DNA of 64,000 nucleotides from Achromobacter sp. AONIH1 (GCF_002902905.1 NZ_CP026124.1:4402001-4466000); one strand, 5' to 3'. Shown: positions 9,732 through 19,583, numbered from the stretch's first letter. Numbers and translations are program-made. The notes: generated by a model not told the origin, from the sequence alone.

Positions 9732-9868
9732 GCTCGCGACGGTCGGGCCGAAACCGAACGGCCCGATTTTTTTGGTTGACCATGCTCAATATGCCGCTCT
9801 GGCGAGGCGGGAGACGGGATGGGGGGCCGCCGTGGCGGGCGTCGACGACCGGCTGGAAATCCGCTGAA

Positions 9869-10852
9869 TCAGGGAATCAGCACAGCGGTGGCCTGCAGGC
9901 GCCCCTGCCGCAGGTCATCCAGGGCGTCGTTGGCCTGTTCGAGCGGATAGGTCCGGACGTCGCAATGTATGCCCGCCGCCGGGGCCAGCGCCAGGAATTC
10001 GCGGGCGTCGGCCCGCGTCAGGTTGGCCACGGACACCAGCTTGCGCTCGCCCCACAGCAGGCGGTACGGAAATGCGGGAATGTCCGTCATGTGTATGCCG
10101 CCGCACACGACGCATCCGCCCTTGCGGACGGCCCGCAAGGCCATGGGTACAAGCTCGCCGACGGGCGCGAAGATGATGGCCGCGTCCAGGGGTTCCGGCG
10201 GGTCGACGCCGCTGTCGCCGGCCCAGGCCGCGCCCAGCGTGCGCGCGTGCAACTGGGCGACGGCGTCGCCGGGTCGGGTGTAGGCATGCAGACGGCGATG
10301 TTGCCAGGCGCAGATTTGCGCCAGCGCCTGCCCGGCCGAGCCGAACCCGTACACGCCCAGGCGGCGGGCGTCGCCAGCCGCTCGCAGCGCGCGCCAGCCG
10401 ATCAGGCCGGCGCACATCCACGGCGCCATGGATTCGGCCGGACCGGCCTGCGGCAGCGGATACACATATGCGGTTTCGGCCAGCATGTGCGACGCAAAGC
10501 CGCCGTCGCGCGTATAACCGGTGAACGCCGCCGCATCGCAGAGGTTCTCGCGTCCGGTCAGGCAGAACGCGCAGCGGCCGCAAGTCCAGGCCAGCCAGGC
10601 GGCGCCGGCGCGGCGGCCGGCCAGGCGCGGGTCGACGCCCTCGCCTGTCTCCTCGACGATGCCGATCACCTCGTGTCCGGGCGTGACCGGATACCGCAGG
10701 CCCGGCAGCTCGCCGTCCACCACGTGCAGATCCGTGCGGCAGACGGCGCATGCCTCGACCTTCAGCAGCACCTGGCCGGGGCCGGGCCGGGGCGTGGGCA
10801 ACCGTTCCAGGCTGAGGGGCGCGCCAGGCGCCCGTTGCGACATGGCTCTCAT
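9869..10852 (-). CDS. Zinc-dependent alcohol dehydrogenase (AdhA-like, MDR family)
   Basis: A 327-residue medium-chain dehydrogenase. Catalytic zinc ligands are in CAVCRTDLHVVDGELP and GHEVIG (C, H-E). The structural zinc loop is CGRCAFCLTGRENLCD (four cysteines). The nucleotide-binding fold is LGVYGFGSAGQALAQ, a glycine motif with A replacing a glycine. It probably interconverts an alcohol and an aldehyde with NAD(P). The start is ambiguous: ATG at 10852 or 10843, or TTG at 10867; none has a strong ribosome-binding site. It lies about 50 bp after the BON gene and is probably the last gene of the hsp20-BON-adh operon. Confidence 0.85.
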   Translation of the reverse strand: MRAMSQRAPGAPLSLERLPTPRPGPGQVLLKVEACAVCRTDLHVVDGELPGLRYPVTPGHEVIGIVEETGEGVDPRLAGRRAGAAWLAWTCGRCAFCLTGRENLCDAAAFTGYTRDGGFASHMLAETAYVYPLPQAGPAESMAPWMCAGLIGWRALRAAGDARRLGVYGFGSAGQALAQICAWQHRRLHAYTRPGDAVAQLHARTLGAAWAGDSGVDPPEPLDAAIIFAPVGELVPMALRAVRKGGCVVCGGIHMTDIPAFPYRLLWGERKLVSVANLTRADAREFLALAPAAGIHCDVRTYPLEQANDALDDLRQGRLQATAVLIP

Positions 10853-10901
10853 GGGAAGTATCCACAAGGGCCCGGCGTGCCGGCGCCGGGCCCATCGCGC
10901 C

Positions 10902-11549
10902 CTAGCCCACGACCAGCCTGTCGTTGACCTCGGCGACGCCGGGGGCAGACCAGGCCGCGCGCTCGGCCGCGCCGCGCTCGATCCAGCTATTCACGCAGCC
11001 ATTGAGCGTGACCTTGTTGTCCTGCACGTTGACCTCGACGCGCGTGGCCTCCAGCTGCGCGCTGCGCAGCAAGGCATCCTCGATCCGGCGCTTGATGTCG
11101 CTGGCGCGCGCCGACGGCGCGACTTCGATCTGGTTCGAGATGCCGATCACGCCCGACAGCTTGCGCACCGCGCGCTCGGCGGCGTCGCGCTGATAGAACC
11201 AGTCCACCGTGCCGTTCAGCGTCACCCAGCCCTTCTGTACCGTTACCTGCACCTTGCCATCGGGCACAGTGGAATCCCACGCGATGATGTTCAGCGCGCG
11301 CGCGGCGACCTGGTCGTCGGCCAGCTGCTTGGCCGCAGCCGTCCGCACCTGGATTTCCTGGGCGATGCCGCGCACGCCCTTGACGCGCTGCACGGTATGC
11401 TCGGCGGCCAGCTTCTGCGCATAGGTTTCGACATAGCCGTTGAGCATGACCACGCCGTTCTCGACCGTCACGTCGATGTGCAGATCGTCGATACTGGGCT
11501 CGAACGCCAGGGCCTGCCGGACCCGGTCCCGCAATGCTTCGTCACTCAT
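10902..11549 (-). CDS. Triple-BON-domain protein
   Basis: A 215-residue protein made of three BON repeats (about residues 1-70, 75-145 and 148-215). Each repeat has the pattern V-x-V-x-(D/N/K)-G-x-V-x-L-(N)-G: ENGVVMLNGYVET, QKGWVTLNGTVDW and QDNKVTLNGCVNS. There is no signal peptide, so it is probably cytoplasmic, unlike OsmY. BON domains bind phospholipid or other ligands and are linked to osmotic and envelope stress. GGAGAG precedes the ATG. It lies between hsp20 and adh in one direction; the 80-bp gap to hsp20 contains no obvious terminator. Confidence 0.85.
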   Translation of the reverse strand: MSDEALRDRVRQALAFEPSIDDLHIDVTVENGVVMLNGYVETYAQKLAAEHTVQRVKGVRGIAQEIQVRTAAAKQLADDQVAARALNIIAWDSTVPDGKVQVTVQKGWVTLNGTVDWFYQRDAAERAVRKLSGVIGISNQIEVAPSARASDIKRRIEDALLRSAQLEATRVEVNVQDNKVTLNGCVNSWIERGAAERAAWSAPGVAEVNDRLVVG

Positions 11550-11628
11550 GATGCTCTCCTGGTTCCGGGGCGGCGCCCCGCCATGCGCCAGCGCCGGCGG
11601 CGCTGGTCGCGTCCAGCCTTTGCATGAC

Positions 11629-12054
11629 CTACTCGATCTGCAGCAGCCGGCCGTTGCTGCCCGCTTTTTTCGGCAAGGTCAGCACCAGCACGCCGTTCTC
11701 GCATACGGCCCTGGCAGCGGCCGAATCGATCGGACTGGCCAGCGTCACCGAGCGTTGGATCTGCCCCCAGTAACGTTCCTTGCGCAGAACCTTGCCTTCA
11801 TCCTTGACCTCGCTACTCTGCTCCTTGTTGGCGAGAATCATGACCGTGGCGCCGTCTATTTCGACCGAGATGTCCTTTTTCTCGACGCCGGGCAATTCCG
11901 CTTTCAGGACATATTTGTCGCCGGCTTCGGTGACGTCGATGTCCATGCGCGGAAAGTCCTCGTCCGTGCGAGACCGGATCGGCCTCAGCAGCGCCTGGAA
12001 GACATCGGGGAACGTATCGAGGGACAGGGGGCTGTATTGAGTAAGTCGGGACAT
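11629..12054 (-). CDS. Hsp20/alpha-crystallin small heat-shock protein
   Basis: A 141-residue small heat-shock protein with an alpha-crystallin domain from about residue 38 to the end. It contains the DKYVLKAELPGVEKKDISVEI core, YWGQIQRSVTLASPIDS and the C-terminal GVLVLTLPKK signature. It would act as an ATP-independent holdase chaperone. It is the first gene of the leftward hsp20-BON-adh group and is preceded by a Fnr-type box at 12130-12143. Confidence 0.93.
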   Translation of the reverse strand: MSRLTQYSPLSLDTFPDVFQALLRPIRSRTDEDFPRMDIDVTEAGDKYVLKAELPGVEKKDISVEIDGATVMILANKEQSSEVKDEGKVLRKERYWGQIQRSVTLASPIDSAAARAVCENGVLVLTLPKKAGSNGRLLQIE

Positions 12055-12129
12055 GGTGGCTCCTTGGAAGACCGCTTGCGTTCAACCGCAACCGTCCAGT
12101 TCATCTTGAGCGTTCGCGTCCGGGCCTCG

Positions 12130-12143
12130 TTGACTTTTGTCAG
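12130..12143. promoter_or_regulatory. Fnr/FixK-like box, one mismatch (TTGACTTTTGTCAG)
   Basis: TTGAC-N4-GTCAG, one base off the perfect palindrome, centred about 82 bp upstream of hsp20. It is the fifth member of the site family in this cluster. Confidence 0.6.
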
Positions 12144-12251
12144 GGAAAAAATCGGGAGCGAACGCGGGAGCCGGTTGGCGCGGTGGCGATCCCGCCGTCC
12201 GGCCCGCCGATAATGAATCCCTGCCGTGCTCAGGGTTCTTTGACATATTCC

Positions 12252-12555
12252 ATGCTGTCGTTTTCCGGGCTGCTTGCCCAGAGCGCGTCGCCCGCCCGGC
12301 TGTTTATGCCCGGCGCCATCCTGTTGGGAGTCACCGCGAGCATCTCTCACACGCTGGCTGGTGCTGTGCTTCTCGATCGGGCTGGCCATCACCCTGGTCA
12401 CGGTCGGTGTCGTCGCGGCGCTCAGCGTGCGGCATGTTACCCGGCGCGCGCCCTGGTTCAGCGCGGTGGCGCAGCGGGCGCCCTACCTCTCCAGCCTGCT
12501 GATCATCGCGGTTGGCATCTATGTGGGCCTGCATGGATGGCTTGGGCTGCGCTAG
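12252..12555 (+). pseudogene. rcnA: Collapsed rcnA-like pseudogene (Ni/Co exporter remnant)
   Basis: The first segment, MLSFSGLLAQ then ARLFMPGAILLG, looks like an RcnA N-terminus. It jumps directly to TASISHTLAG, which belongs after the second helix, and then, in another frame, to VLCFSIGLAITLVTVG and the last two helices through GLHGWLGLR. The conserved HGLEPGHSK-type motif and the His-rich loop are missing, so at least two internal deletions and a frameshift have occurred. The last ~200 bp (12360-12555) are roughly 80 percent identical to 373-580 by eye. No functional product is expected. Confidence 0.75.
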
Positions 12556-12606
12556 CGCCGTCCAGAAAATCGACAACACCCTGCCGTCGCGCGGGCAGCC
12601 GCGCAT

Positions 12607-13488
12607 TCATTGCGGCGCTGACAGCCCAAGCGCGCTCACGATCAGCAAGATCGCCACGCCCACGCAGACTTCCAGCACAGTGTTCCGGCGCAACGGCCCA
12701 AGCGCGATTTCCGGCTGTCGCCGGATCCTCGGCACCCACCAATACCGGTTCATGATGGCCAGCACGGTCATGGCCAATGCCAGCAGGATCTTCAGCCCCA
12801 GCCATTGCTGATAGGCGGACGCGATATCCAGCCCCTCTGGGGACAGAATCAGCACGGCGTTGACGACGCCGCTAAGCAGCAGGACCGCGACGGCGACATG
12901 CCCGGCGGTCGAGAAGCGCATCAAGGCCCGGGTGGCATCGGCGCGACAGGCGGGCTCCGTCCATCGCCGCAGGATCAGCAGGAAGACCGGCAGCGACCCC
13001 AGCCAGAAACCGGCCGCCAGGCAATGCAGCATGTCGTTCAGCGCGTGGAGCAGGCCGGTCCTGCCCTCCTCCATCGCGGCGTGCCCGCTCAGCGCCAGCG
13101 GCAGCAGGGCCAGGCCCGAGGCGAGCGCGCGCGGCCATGTCCAGTCCGGCCGGGGCCGCAGAAACAGGCACAGCACCAGCAGCATCGCCGCCGCCCGCAG
13201 GATCCAGGCCTGTCCATAGCGGGTCTGCAACGCCACGGTGGCCAGCATGTCGGTCTGCGCCATGGCCTGCCATTCGCCGGCGATGCTGGCGGTTTGCAAT
13301 GGCAGGAGACACAGCACGGACAGCATTCCGGCCACCGAGGCGCCGCGCAACACCTTGCGCAAGTCCGCCTCGACGGACAGCCTCAAGCCGCGCGACCCGC
13401 TCAGCGCCAGCATGGCGCTGGCGCCGAACAGCAGCGTCGACGCCATGTAGGCGACAAAGCGCAATAGCGCGAACGTGGCGATGATCAT
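12607..13488 (-). CDS. copD: CopD-family copper resistance membrane protein
   Basis: A 293-residue polytopic inner-membrane protein with about eight helices. Family marks are FLRFVAY-like start residues, ALSGHAAMEEG (conserved His), LHALNDMLHCLAAGFWLGSLPVF (His-rich helix) and FSTAGHVAVAVLLLSGVVN. CopD works with periplasmic CopC in copper uptake or resistance. The ATG at 13488 is chosen because it begins directly with the first helix. It lies 41 bp after copC and is probably co-transcribed with it. Confidence 0.88.
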   Translation of the reverse strand: MIIATFALLRFVAYMASTLLFGASAMLALSGSRGLRLSVEADLRKVLRGASVAGMLSVLCLLPLQTASIAGEWQAMAQTDMLATVALQTRYGQAWILRAAAMLLVLCLFLRPRPDWTWPRALASGLALLPLALSGHAAMEEGRTGLLHALNDMLHCLAAGFWLGSLPVFLLILRRWTEPACRADATRALMRFSTAGHVAVAVLLLSGVVNAVLILSPEGLDIASAYQQWLGLKILLALAMTVLAIMNRYWWVPRIRRQPEIALGPLRRNTVLEVCVGVAILLIVSALGLSAPQ

Positions 13489-13529
13489 GGCCTGGGCGCG
13501 CCGTCGGCGGCGGGAGCTTGCATGCGGCC

Positions 13530-13892
13530 TCAGGGCTTGATCGTGAACGACCAGGCGCCATTGGTCTTGTGGCCGTCCTTGGACAGGGCCTGCCACTTCA
13601 CCGTGTAGACGCCTGCCGGCAGATCCTTGCCGATCGGCAGGACCAGCGTCTTGTTGTCACCGGGCGCCAGGGCCGATTTTTCGGTCGGGACGGTCTTGCC
13701 GGCGGCATCCTGCAGCGTCAGCGAGGAAAACGCGGCCTCAAGCCCTTCGGTCAGCGTCAGCGTGACGGTGGCCGGCGTCTTGGCCAGGACCGCGTCCTTG
13801 GCGGGCGTGGCGGTTCCGACATGGGCGTGCGCCCAGAGGAGTTGCGGGGCGGCGGCGAGCACCAGGGCGGCAATCAATGATTTTCTGAACAT
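13530..13892 (-). CDS. copC: CopC periplasmic copper-binding protein
   Basis: A 120-residue CopC with a cleavable signal (MFRKSLIAALVLAAAPQLLWA) and a mature N-terminus HAHVGTATPAKDAVL. This has the His-x-His start typical of the Cu(II) site. The C-terminal YTVKWQALSKDGHKTNGAWSFTI holds the second conserved histidine motif. It binds copper in the periplasm and hands it to CopD. GGAG precedes the ATG. Confidence 0.93.
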   Translation of the reverse strand: MFRKSLIAALVLAAAPQLLWAHAHVGTATPAKDAVLAKTPATVTLTLTEGLEAAFSSLTLQDAAGKTVPTEKSALAPGDNKTLVLPIGKDLPAGVYTVKWQALSKDGHKTNGAWSFTIKP

Positions 13893-14108
13893 GGGAATTC
13901 TCCTGGACCTTGAATGAACGGCGTTCCGCCAGACATGGCTTGGCGTTCGCCCGGAAATCGAGCACACGTCTGGGCCCGTACCCAGGCACGAGTCGGAATG
14001 CGAGCGGCGACAAAGCACGCCGGCGGCCGGGCAATATGCTCGCCGCATAAGCGGCAAACATGCCCGCCCCTGTCAGGGCGGGAATCCGTCTCGTTCGGGT
14101 AACGGGCG

Positions 14109-14510
14109 TCAGGCGGCAGGAGGCGCGCGCGACCGCTGCGGCAATCGCGCCAGGGCGCTGGAGAGATAGGGAGCCGCGGCAGGCGCCGGCGCGGCAAGGT
14201 GGATGACGGGCGCCAGCCAGCTGTACAGGAACAGCGCCGGCGGAGTGATCCCGCCCGGCAGCGCGCAACCGGCGGTGCAGCATTGCGGCAACGCGCCGCC
14301 CTGCTGGCTGGCGTGCCGCGCGGCGTCTTCCGAATCCAGGGCAACCACGCGCGGACCGCTGGCCGTGCAGATGATCGTGGTGGCGCCGGCCTGGCCAGAT
14401 CCCTGGCCAGAGGATGCCAGGGCGGAGGACGCGATCAATGCCTGGAAGACGAACAGGGCCATCGCGGCCAGCGCGACCCATCGTCTTCCGGCATTGGCAT
14501 GTGCGCGCAT
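14109..14510 (-). CDS. DUF2946-type small membrane-anchored protein
   Basis: A 133-residue protein with an N-terminal hydrophobic segment (about 11-33), a central TTIICTASGPRVVAL motif, a CCTAGC cysteine cluster near residue 76 and a second hydrophobic stretch. This matches the DUF2946 family commonly found beside copper and other metal genes. The cysteine cluster could bind metal; this is inference. It is upstream of copC in the same direction with about 215 bp between them, which hold nothing recognisable. Confidence 0.7.
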   Translation of the reverse strand: MRAHANAGRRWVALAAMALFVFQALIASSALASSGQGSGQAGATTIICTASGPRVVALDSEDAARHASQQGGALPQCCTAGCALPGGITPPALFLYSWLAPVIHLAAPAPAAAPYLSSALARLPQRSRAPPAA

Positions 14511-14537
14511 CGGCGTCCCCTGTTACGGAAAAAAATC

Positions 14538-15857
<1,320 letters not shown>

Positions 15858-15926
15858 TCAATTGAACAAATCGAGGCTGCCGGCCCTGACACCGATCGCA
15901 TGAGCAAGGCGGCGAATATGGGTTAA

Positions 15927-15948
15927 ATGCTAGCCAGCCTGCTAGCAT
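15927..15948. promoter_or_regulatory. Inverted repeat ATGCTAGC-N6-GCTAGCAT, candidate LysR operator
   Basis: Perfect 8-bp arms with a 6-bp spacer, in the 186-bp region between divergent eno and the GcvA-like lysR. LysR regulators commonly bind such sites between themselves and a divergent target. The link is inferred from position. Confidence 0.55.
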
Positions 15949-16022
15949 CCGAATATCGATTTGTTTTACGATTCCGTCAGTTTTCCTGACATAAGAACGC
16001 TCAAGGACGCTCAAGAACGCCC

Positions 16023-16883
16023 ATGCGCAAGCTCCCTCCCCTGGCCTCCCTGCGCGCATTCGAGGCGGTCGCGCGCACCGGCTCGGTGACGCGCGCCGCC
16101 GAGGAACTGGCGCGCACGCACGGCGCGATCAGCCGGCATCTCAAGCTGCTGGCCGACGACGTGGGCGCCGAACTCTTCGAGCGCGACGGCACCGGCCTGC
16201 GAATGACGCCGGCGGCGGCCGACTTCTATGCCGTGACCCGTTCCGTGTTCGACCAGCTGGAGCGCGCCTACGACAACCTGGGCAGCCGCGCCGCCGGTCC
16301 GGGCGTGCACGTGGCCTGCAGCGCGACCTTCGCCATGCGCTGGCTGGTGCCGCAGCTGGCGGTGTTCTATCGCAAGCACCCGGATATCCGCATCCGGCTT
16401 TCGATGACCTCGGCGCGCGAGATCCGCAACGAAGGCGCGGATGTGCTGGTGGCGTGGGACATGTCCAGCTACTCGGACGCCGACCAGCGGCGCGCCCTGC
16501 CCTTGGCACCGGTGAATTTCGCGGCGGTCTGCGTGCCGGCCTGCGCCAGGCTGGCGGCCGCGAAGCGGACGCGGATCGCGCATGGCTACACGTCCAGCGC
16601 CTGGGATCAATGGGAGGCCAAGACCGGGAAATCGGTTGCGCGTGGCGATGTGCTGGAGTTTCCGCACACCCATCTATGCATTGAGGCGGCGTTGTCCGGC
16701 CTGGGAGTCGCCCTGGTGGAAACGCGATTGATCGCGCGCGAGCTGGCCGAAGGCACCTTGGTGGCGCCATTCGGCACTGTTCAGTTCGACGGCGGACTGC
16801 GCGCCCTGCCCGCCGCCGGGCGGCGCATGAATGCGCAGGCACAGGCCTTCGTGGCTTGGCTGCGGGACGCGCTGACCGTGTAG
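16023..16883 (+). CDS. LysR-family regulator, GcvA-like
   Basis: A 286-residue LysR transcription factor. The N-terminal winged helix-turn-helix is LASLRAFEAVARTGSVTRAAEEL, then SRHLKLLADDVGAELFER (residues 7-60). The substrate-binding domain begins near residue 95 (VHVACSATFAMRWLVPQL), typical of the GcvA branch. It is divergent from enolase and probably regulates it through the inverted repeat at 15927-15948. The start codon is preceded by repeated ACGCTCAAG units rather than a clean ribosome-binding site. Effector unknown. Confidence 0.88.
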   Translation: MRKLPPLASLRAFEAVARTGSVTRAAEELARTHGAISRHLKLLADDVGAELFERDGTGLRMTPAAADFYAVTRSVFDQLERAYDNLGSRAAGPGVHVACSATFAMRWLVPQLAVFYRKHPDIRIRLSMTSAREIRNEGADVLVAWDMSSYSDADQRRALPLAPVNFAAVCVPACARLAAAKRTRIAHGYTSSAWDQWEAKTGKSVARGDVLEFPHTHLCIEAALSGLGVALVETRLIARELAEGTLVAPFGTVQFDGGLRALPAAGRRMNAQAQAFVAWLRDALTV

Positions 16884-16922
16884 GCGCGACGCGCGGCCAG
16901 ACCTATCCCGCCGCCTCCTGCA

Positions 16923-17690
16923 TCACGTCGCCAGCAGCTTGATCGCCGCCAGGATGCTGACCGCCCAGGTCGTCATGCGCACGACGCCGTCGCCCAGCCG
17001 GCTGACCGCCTTGGCGCCCAGCGTGCCGCCCAGCGCGCAACCCAGCGCCAGCGGCAGCGTCATCGGCCACGGCACCACGCCGCGCCAGATGAACACGGCC
17101 ACGGACGCGGTCGAGATGACCAGGCTCAGCCGCGTGCCGAGCGCGGCGGCGGTGGACGGCGTGTGGCCGTGCAGCGCCACCAGCGTCAGGATCAGGAAGA
17201 CGCCATAGCCGGCGCCGAAAAATCCGGAATACACCGCCAGCACCAGCACCAGCACGAAACCGGTGAACCGCTGCATGGCGCTGGGCGAAACGTTGACCGT
17301 CTTCGGGCGGCGTCCGGCCCAGAAGGTGCCGACGATGGAGGCAACCAGCAGGAACAGCACCACGCTGCGCAGCCGCATCGGGTCGATGATGGTCAGGAGC
17401 TGCGCGCCCAGCACGGAACCGAGCAGGCACATGGGCCACAGCCATCCGGGCACCGGCACGGCGGTCTCGGGCAGCTTCTTCGCATGGGCCAGCGAGCCCG
17501 TCAGGAAGGCGGCCCACAGCGCCACCTTCACCGCGATGACGCTGTCGTCGGCGGCGATGCCGGCCAGCATCAGCAACGGCACGCCCAGCGTCACCCCGCC
17601 TCCCGCCGTCACCGCCACCACGCCGCAGGGCAAGCCCAGCGCGAACATCAACAACATGGCCTGCATCGACATGTCCACCATCGTCTCCAT
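16923..17690 (-). CDS. TauE/SafE-family membrane exporter
   Basis: A 255-residue membrane protein with about eight hydrophobic segments and two TauE/SafE half-repeats. The first has GLPCGVVAVTAGGGVTLGVP and the second YSGFFGAGYGVFLILTLVAL. The family is linked to sulfite, sulfoacetate or related anion export, but most members are uncharacterised. Several in-frame ATGs lie within the first 12 codons (17690, 17681, 17672); the outermost is used. It is divergent from a MocR regulator, with a perfect 9-bp inverted repeat between the two genes. Confidence 0.85.
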   Translation of the reverse strand: METMVDMSMQAMLLMFALGLPCGVVAVTAGGGVTLGVPLLMLAGIAADDSVIAVKVALWAAFLTGSLAHAKKLPETAVPVPGWLWPMCLLGSVLGAQLLTIIDPMRLRSVVLFLLVASIVGTFWAGRRPKTVNVSPSAMQRFTGFVLVLVLAVYSGFFGAGYGVFLILTLVALHGHTPSTAAALGTRLSLVISTASVAVFIWRGVVPWPMTLPLALGCALGGTLGAKAVSRLGDGVVRMTTWAVSILAAIKLLAT

Positions 17691-17722
17691 TTATTGTGCC
17701 CTGGCAGTATGGCGTCGCATGG

Positions 17723-17746
17723 CAATACAATCCAATCATTGTATTG
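17723..17746. promoter_or_regulatory. Inverted repeat CAATACAAT-N6-ATTGTATTG, candidate MocR operator
   Basis: Perfect 9-bp arms around a 6-bp spacer, between the tauE-like gene (start 17690) and the mocR-like gene (start 17774). The site is AT-rich in a GC-rich background. Its position suggests autoregulation and control of the exporter. Confidence 0.65.
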
Positions 17747-17773
17747 AGCACATCGGACTCGGCGGCGGGCGAC

Positions 17774-19072
17774 ATGAACCTGTATGAACGACTGACGGCG
17801 GAACTGGCGGCGGCCATCCGAGGCGGTGAACTCGCCGGCGGCAGCGCGCTGCCGCCGGTACGGGAGTTCGCCAGACTGCGCGGCATCGGACCCAGCACCG
17901 CCGCGCGGGTCTACGCCAGCCTGCGGCAACAGGGGCTGGCCATTGGCGAAGTGGGACGCGGCACCTTCGTGCGCGAGCGGCCGATGGACGCGGGTCCGCT
18001 GTCGGCGGCCGCCAGGTACGCGTCATTGGGCCGCAGCGCCGTGGCGCTGGAGGCGCAGGACCTGCGCGCCGCGCTCAAGGCGGTCGCCGCCCAGCCTGAC
18101 CTGGCGCAGCTGACCGGACAGACCAGCCCGCTGGGCCGGACGTCGATCCAGCAGGCCCTGGCCGCGCATTTCGCCGGAATGGGACTGAATGCGCCGCCGG
18201 AGCGGATCTGCGTCGCGCACGGCGGACAGGCCGCATTGCGGCTGGCGGCGCTGGCGATCGCGCAGCGCGGTCAGCGGGTGGCGGCCGACGCCATCACCTA
18301 CCCAGGCTGGAAGCTCGTCGCCGGCCAGCTCGGCCTGGATCTGGAACCGATCGCCTTCGATCGCGACGGCCCCTTGCCCGATGAGCTGGAGCGGACACTG
18401 CGCCGCAGGCGGATCAAGGCGCTCTATTGCATGCCCGTGGCGCATCTGCCCATGGGCTGGGTGATGCCGCCGCAGCGCTGCCGCGCCATCGCCGAGCTGG
18501 CCCGCAAGCATGATTTCGCGCTGATCGAAGACCTGACCTACCGCCATCTGAGGCCCAAGGCATCGACCGGCCTGTACCGGCTGGCGCCCGAACGGACCTG
18601 GCTGGTCGGCAGCATGTCCGGCCTGCTGGGCGACGGGCTGCGCTTCGGCTATCTGGTCGCGCCCGACCCGAACCGGCGGGTCCTGGAAAGCCTGGCCATG
18701 TCGTGGGGGCTGGCTTGCGCGCCGCTGCTCATCGAGCTGGCGCGGCATTGGCTGGAGGACGGCACCGTCGTCGCGATCCAGGCGCGGCAGGCGGAGCATG
18801 CGCGCGCATTGTGGCAGGCCGTCGCCCGCACGGAGCTGAAGGCGTTGGGGTCGCCGTCGACGGCGGGCTGGGGCTTGTGGCTGCCGGCCGGCCGGGGGCG
18901 GCGCGCGGAGGATCTGGTGTCGCGCCTGCGACGGGCGGGCGTGGACGCCATCGGCAGCGAGCCGTTCAGCGTCGCGGCCGCTCATCCCAACGCCTTGCTG
19001 GTCCGGCTGCGGCTGCTGGCCGGGGAAGACGTCGCGCCACTGGCGCGGACGATCCTGGATGCCTGGGCCTGA
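17774..19072 (+). CDS. MocR/GntR-type regulator with aminotransferase-like domain
   Basis: A 432-residue protein. The N-terminal GntR winged helix (about 1-70) has LYERLTAELAAAIRGGELAGG, LPPVREFARLRGIGPSTAARVYASL and GRGTFVRE. A fold-type I PLP aminotransferase-like domain follows (about 110-430), with ALYCMPVAHLPMGWVMP. The segment after LVGSMSGLLGDGLRFGYLV, where the PLP lysine is usually found, reads SMSGLLGDGLR and shows no clear lysine, so cofactor binding may be altered. MocR proteins often sense PLP or amines and control a neighbouring transporter or enzyme. Divergent TauE gene is the likely target. Confidence 0.85.
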   Translation: MNLYERLTAELAAAIRGGELAGGSALPPVREFARLRGIGPSTAARVYASLRQQGLAIGEVGRGTFVRERPMDAGPLSAAARYASLGRSAVALEAQDLRAALKAVAAQPDLAQLTGQTSPLGRTSIQQALAAHFAGMGLNAPPERICVAHGGQAALRLAALAIAQRGQRVAADAITYPGWKLVAGQLGLDLEPIAFDRDGPLPDELERTLRRRRIKALYCMPVAHLPMGWVMPPQRCRAIAELARKHDFALIEDLTYRHLRPKASTGLYRLAPERTWLVGSMSGLLGDGLRFGYLVAPDPNRRVLESLAMSWGLACAPLLIELARHWLEDGTVVAIQARQAEHARALWQAVARTELKALGSPSTAGWGLWLPAGRGRRAEDLVSRLRRAGVDAIGSEPFSVAAAHPNALLVRLRLLAGEDVAPLARTILDAWA

Positions 19073-19148
19073 ATTCAGCGGACAGGCAGGTACACGCCCG
19101 GGCCGGGTCGCCAGACAGGCGTGGCGGCCGGGCCGCGCGCAGGAAGAA

Positions 19149-19583
19149 TCAGTCCCAGCACACCGTATAGACCTGGAACCCCTCCCCCGCTTCCGGCCCG
19201 GCGGCATGCTTGCCGTAGGGCCAACCGGTGATGAGGCCGTCGGCCTCCAGGCCTTCCAGCCACCGCTCGGCGTCCGCCTGCGTCGCGGACGAGATCACGT
19301 GGATGTTCTCGGCGGTGGGCCAGTCATCGCATTCCAGCGCCATGCCCCAATCCTGGTGCAGGCCCACGTAGACGCCTTGCACGTCGGGGCGCCGGGCGAT
19401 GGCCTGGAAATGGGCGTGGATCTCGCGCAGGGTCGGACGGCCGTAGCCCCATTGGTTGGGCGCGATGGAGTCCTCCTGTGCGTTGCCGTCGAAATACTCG
19501 TCCAGCGTGACGACCGGCAAATGGTCTTCGTCCAGCGCGTCCAGCGCTTCGAGTTTGTCCAGCAGGGTCTTGCGCGCGTCCAT
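19149..19583 (-). CDS. Hypothetical protein, 144 aa
   Basis: No family recognised. It is a soluble, acidic protein with no signal peptide. Notable segments are NQWGYGRPTLREIHAHFQAI and the tryptophan-containing DWGMALECDDWPTAENI, and it ends in VYTVCWD. The start is supported by AGGAGCACGG before the ATG. It is transcribed leftward, convergent with mocR. Codon use looks native. Confidence 0.7.
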   Translation of the reverse strand: MDARKTLLDKLEALDALDEDHLPVVTLDEYFDGNAQEDSIAPNQWGYGRPTLREIHAHFQAIARRPDVQGVYVGLHQDWGMALECDDWPTAENIHVISSATQADAERWLEGLEADGLITGWPYGKHAAGPEAGEGFQVYTVCWD

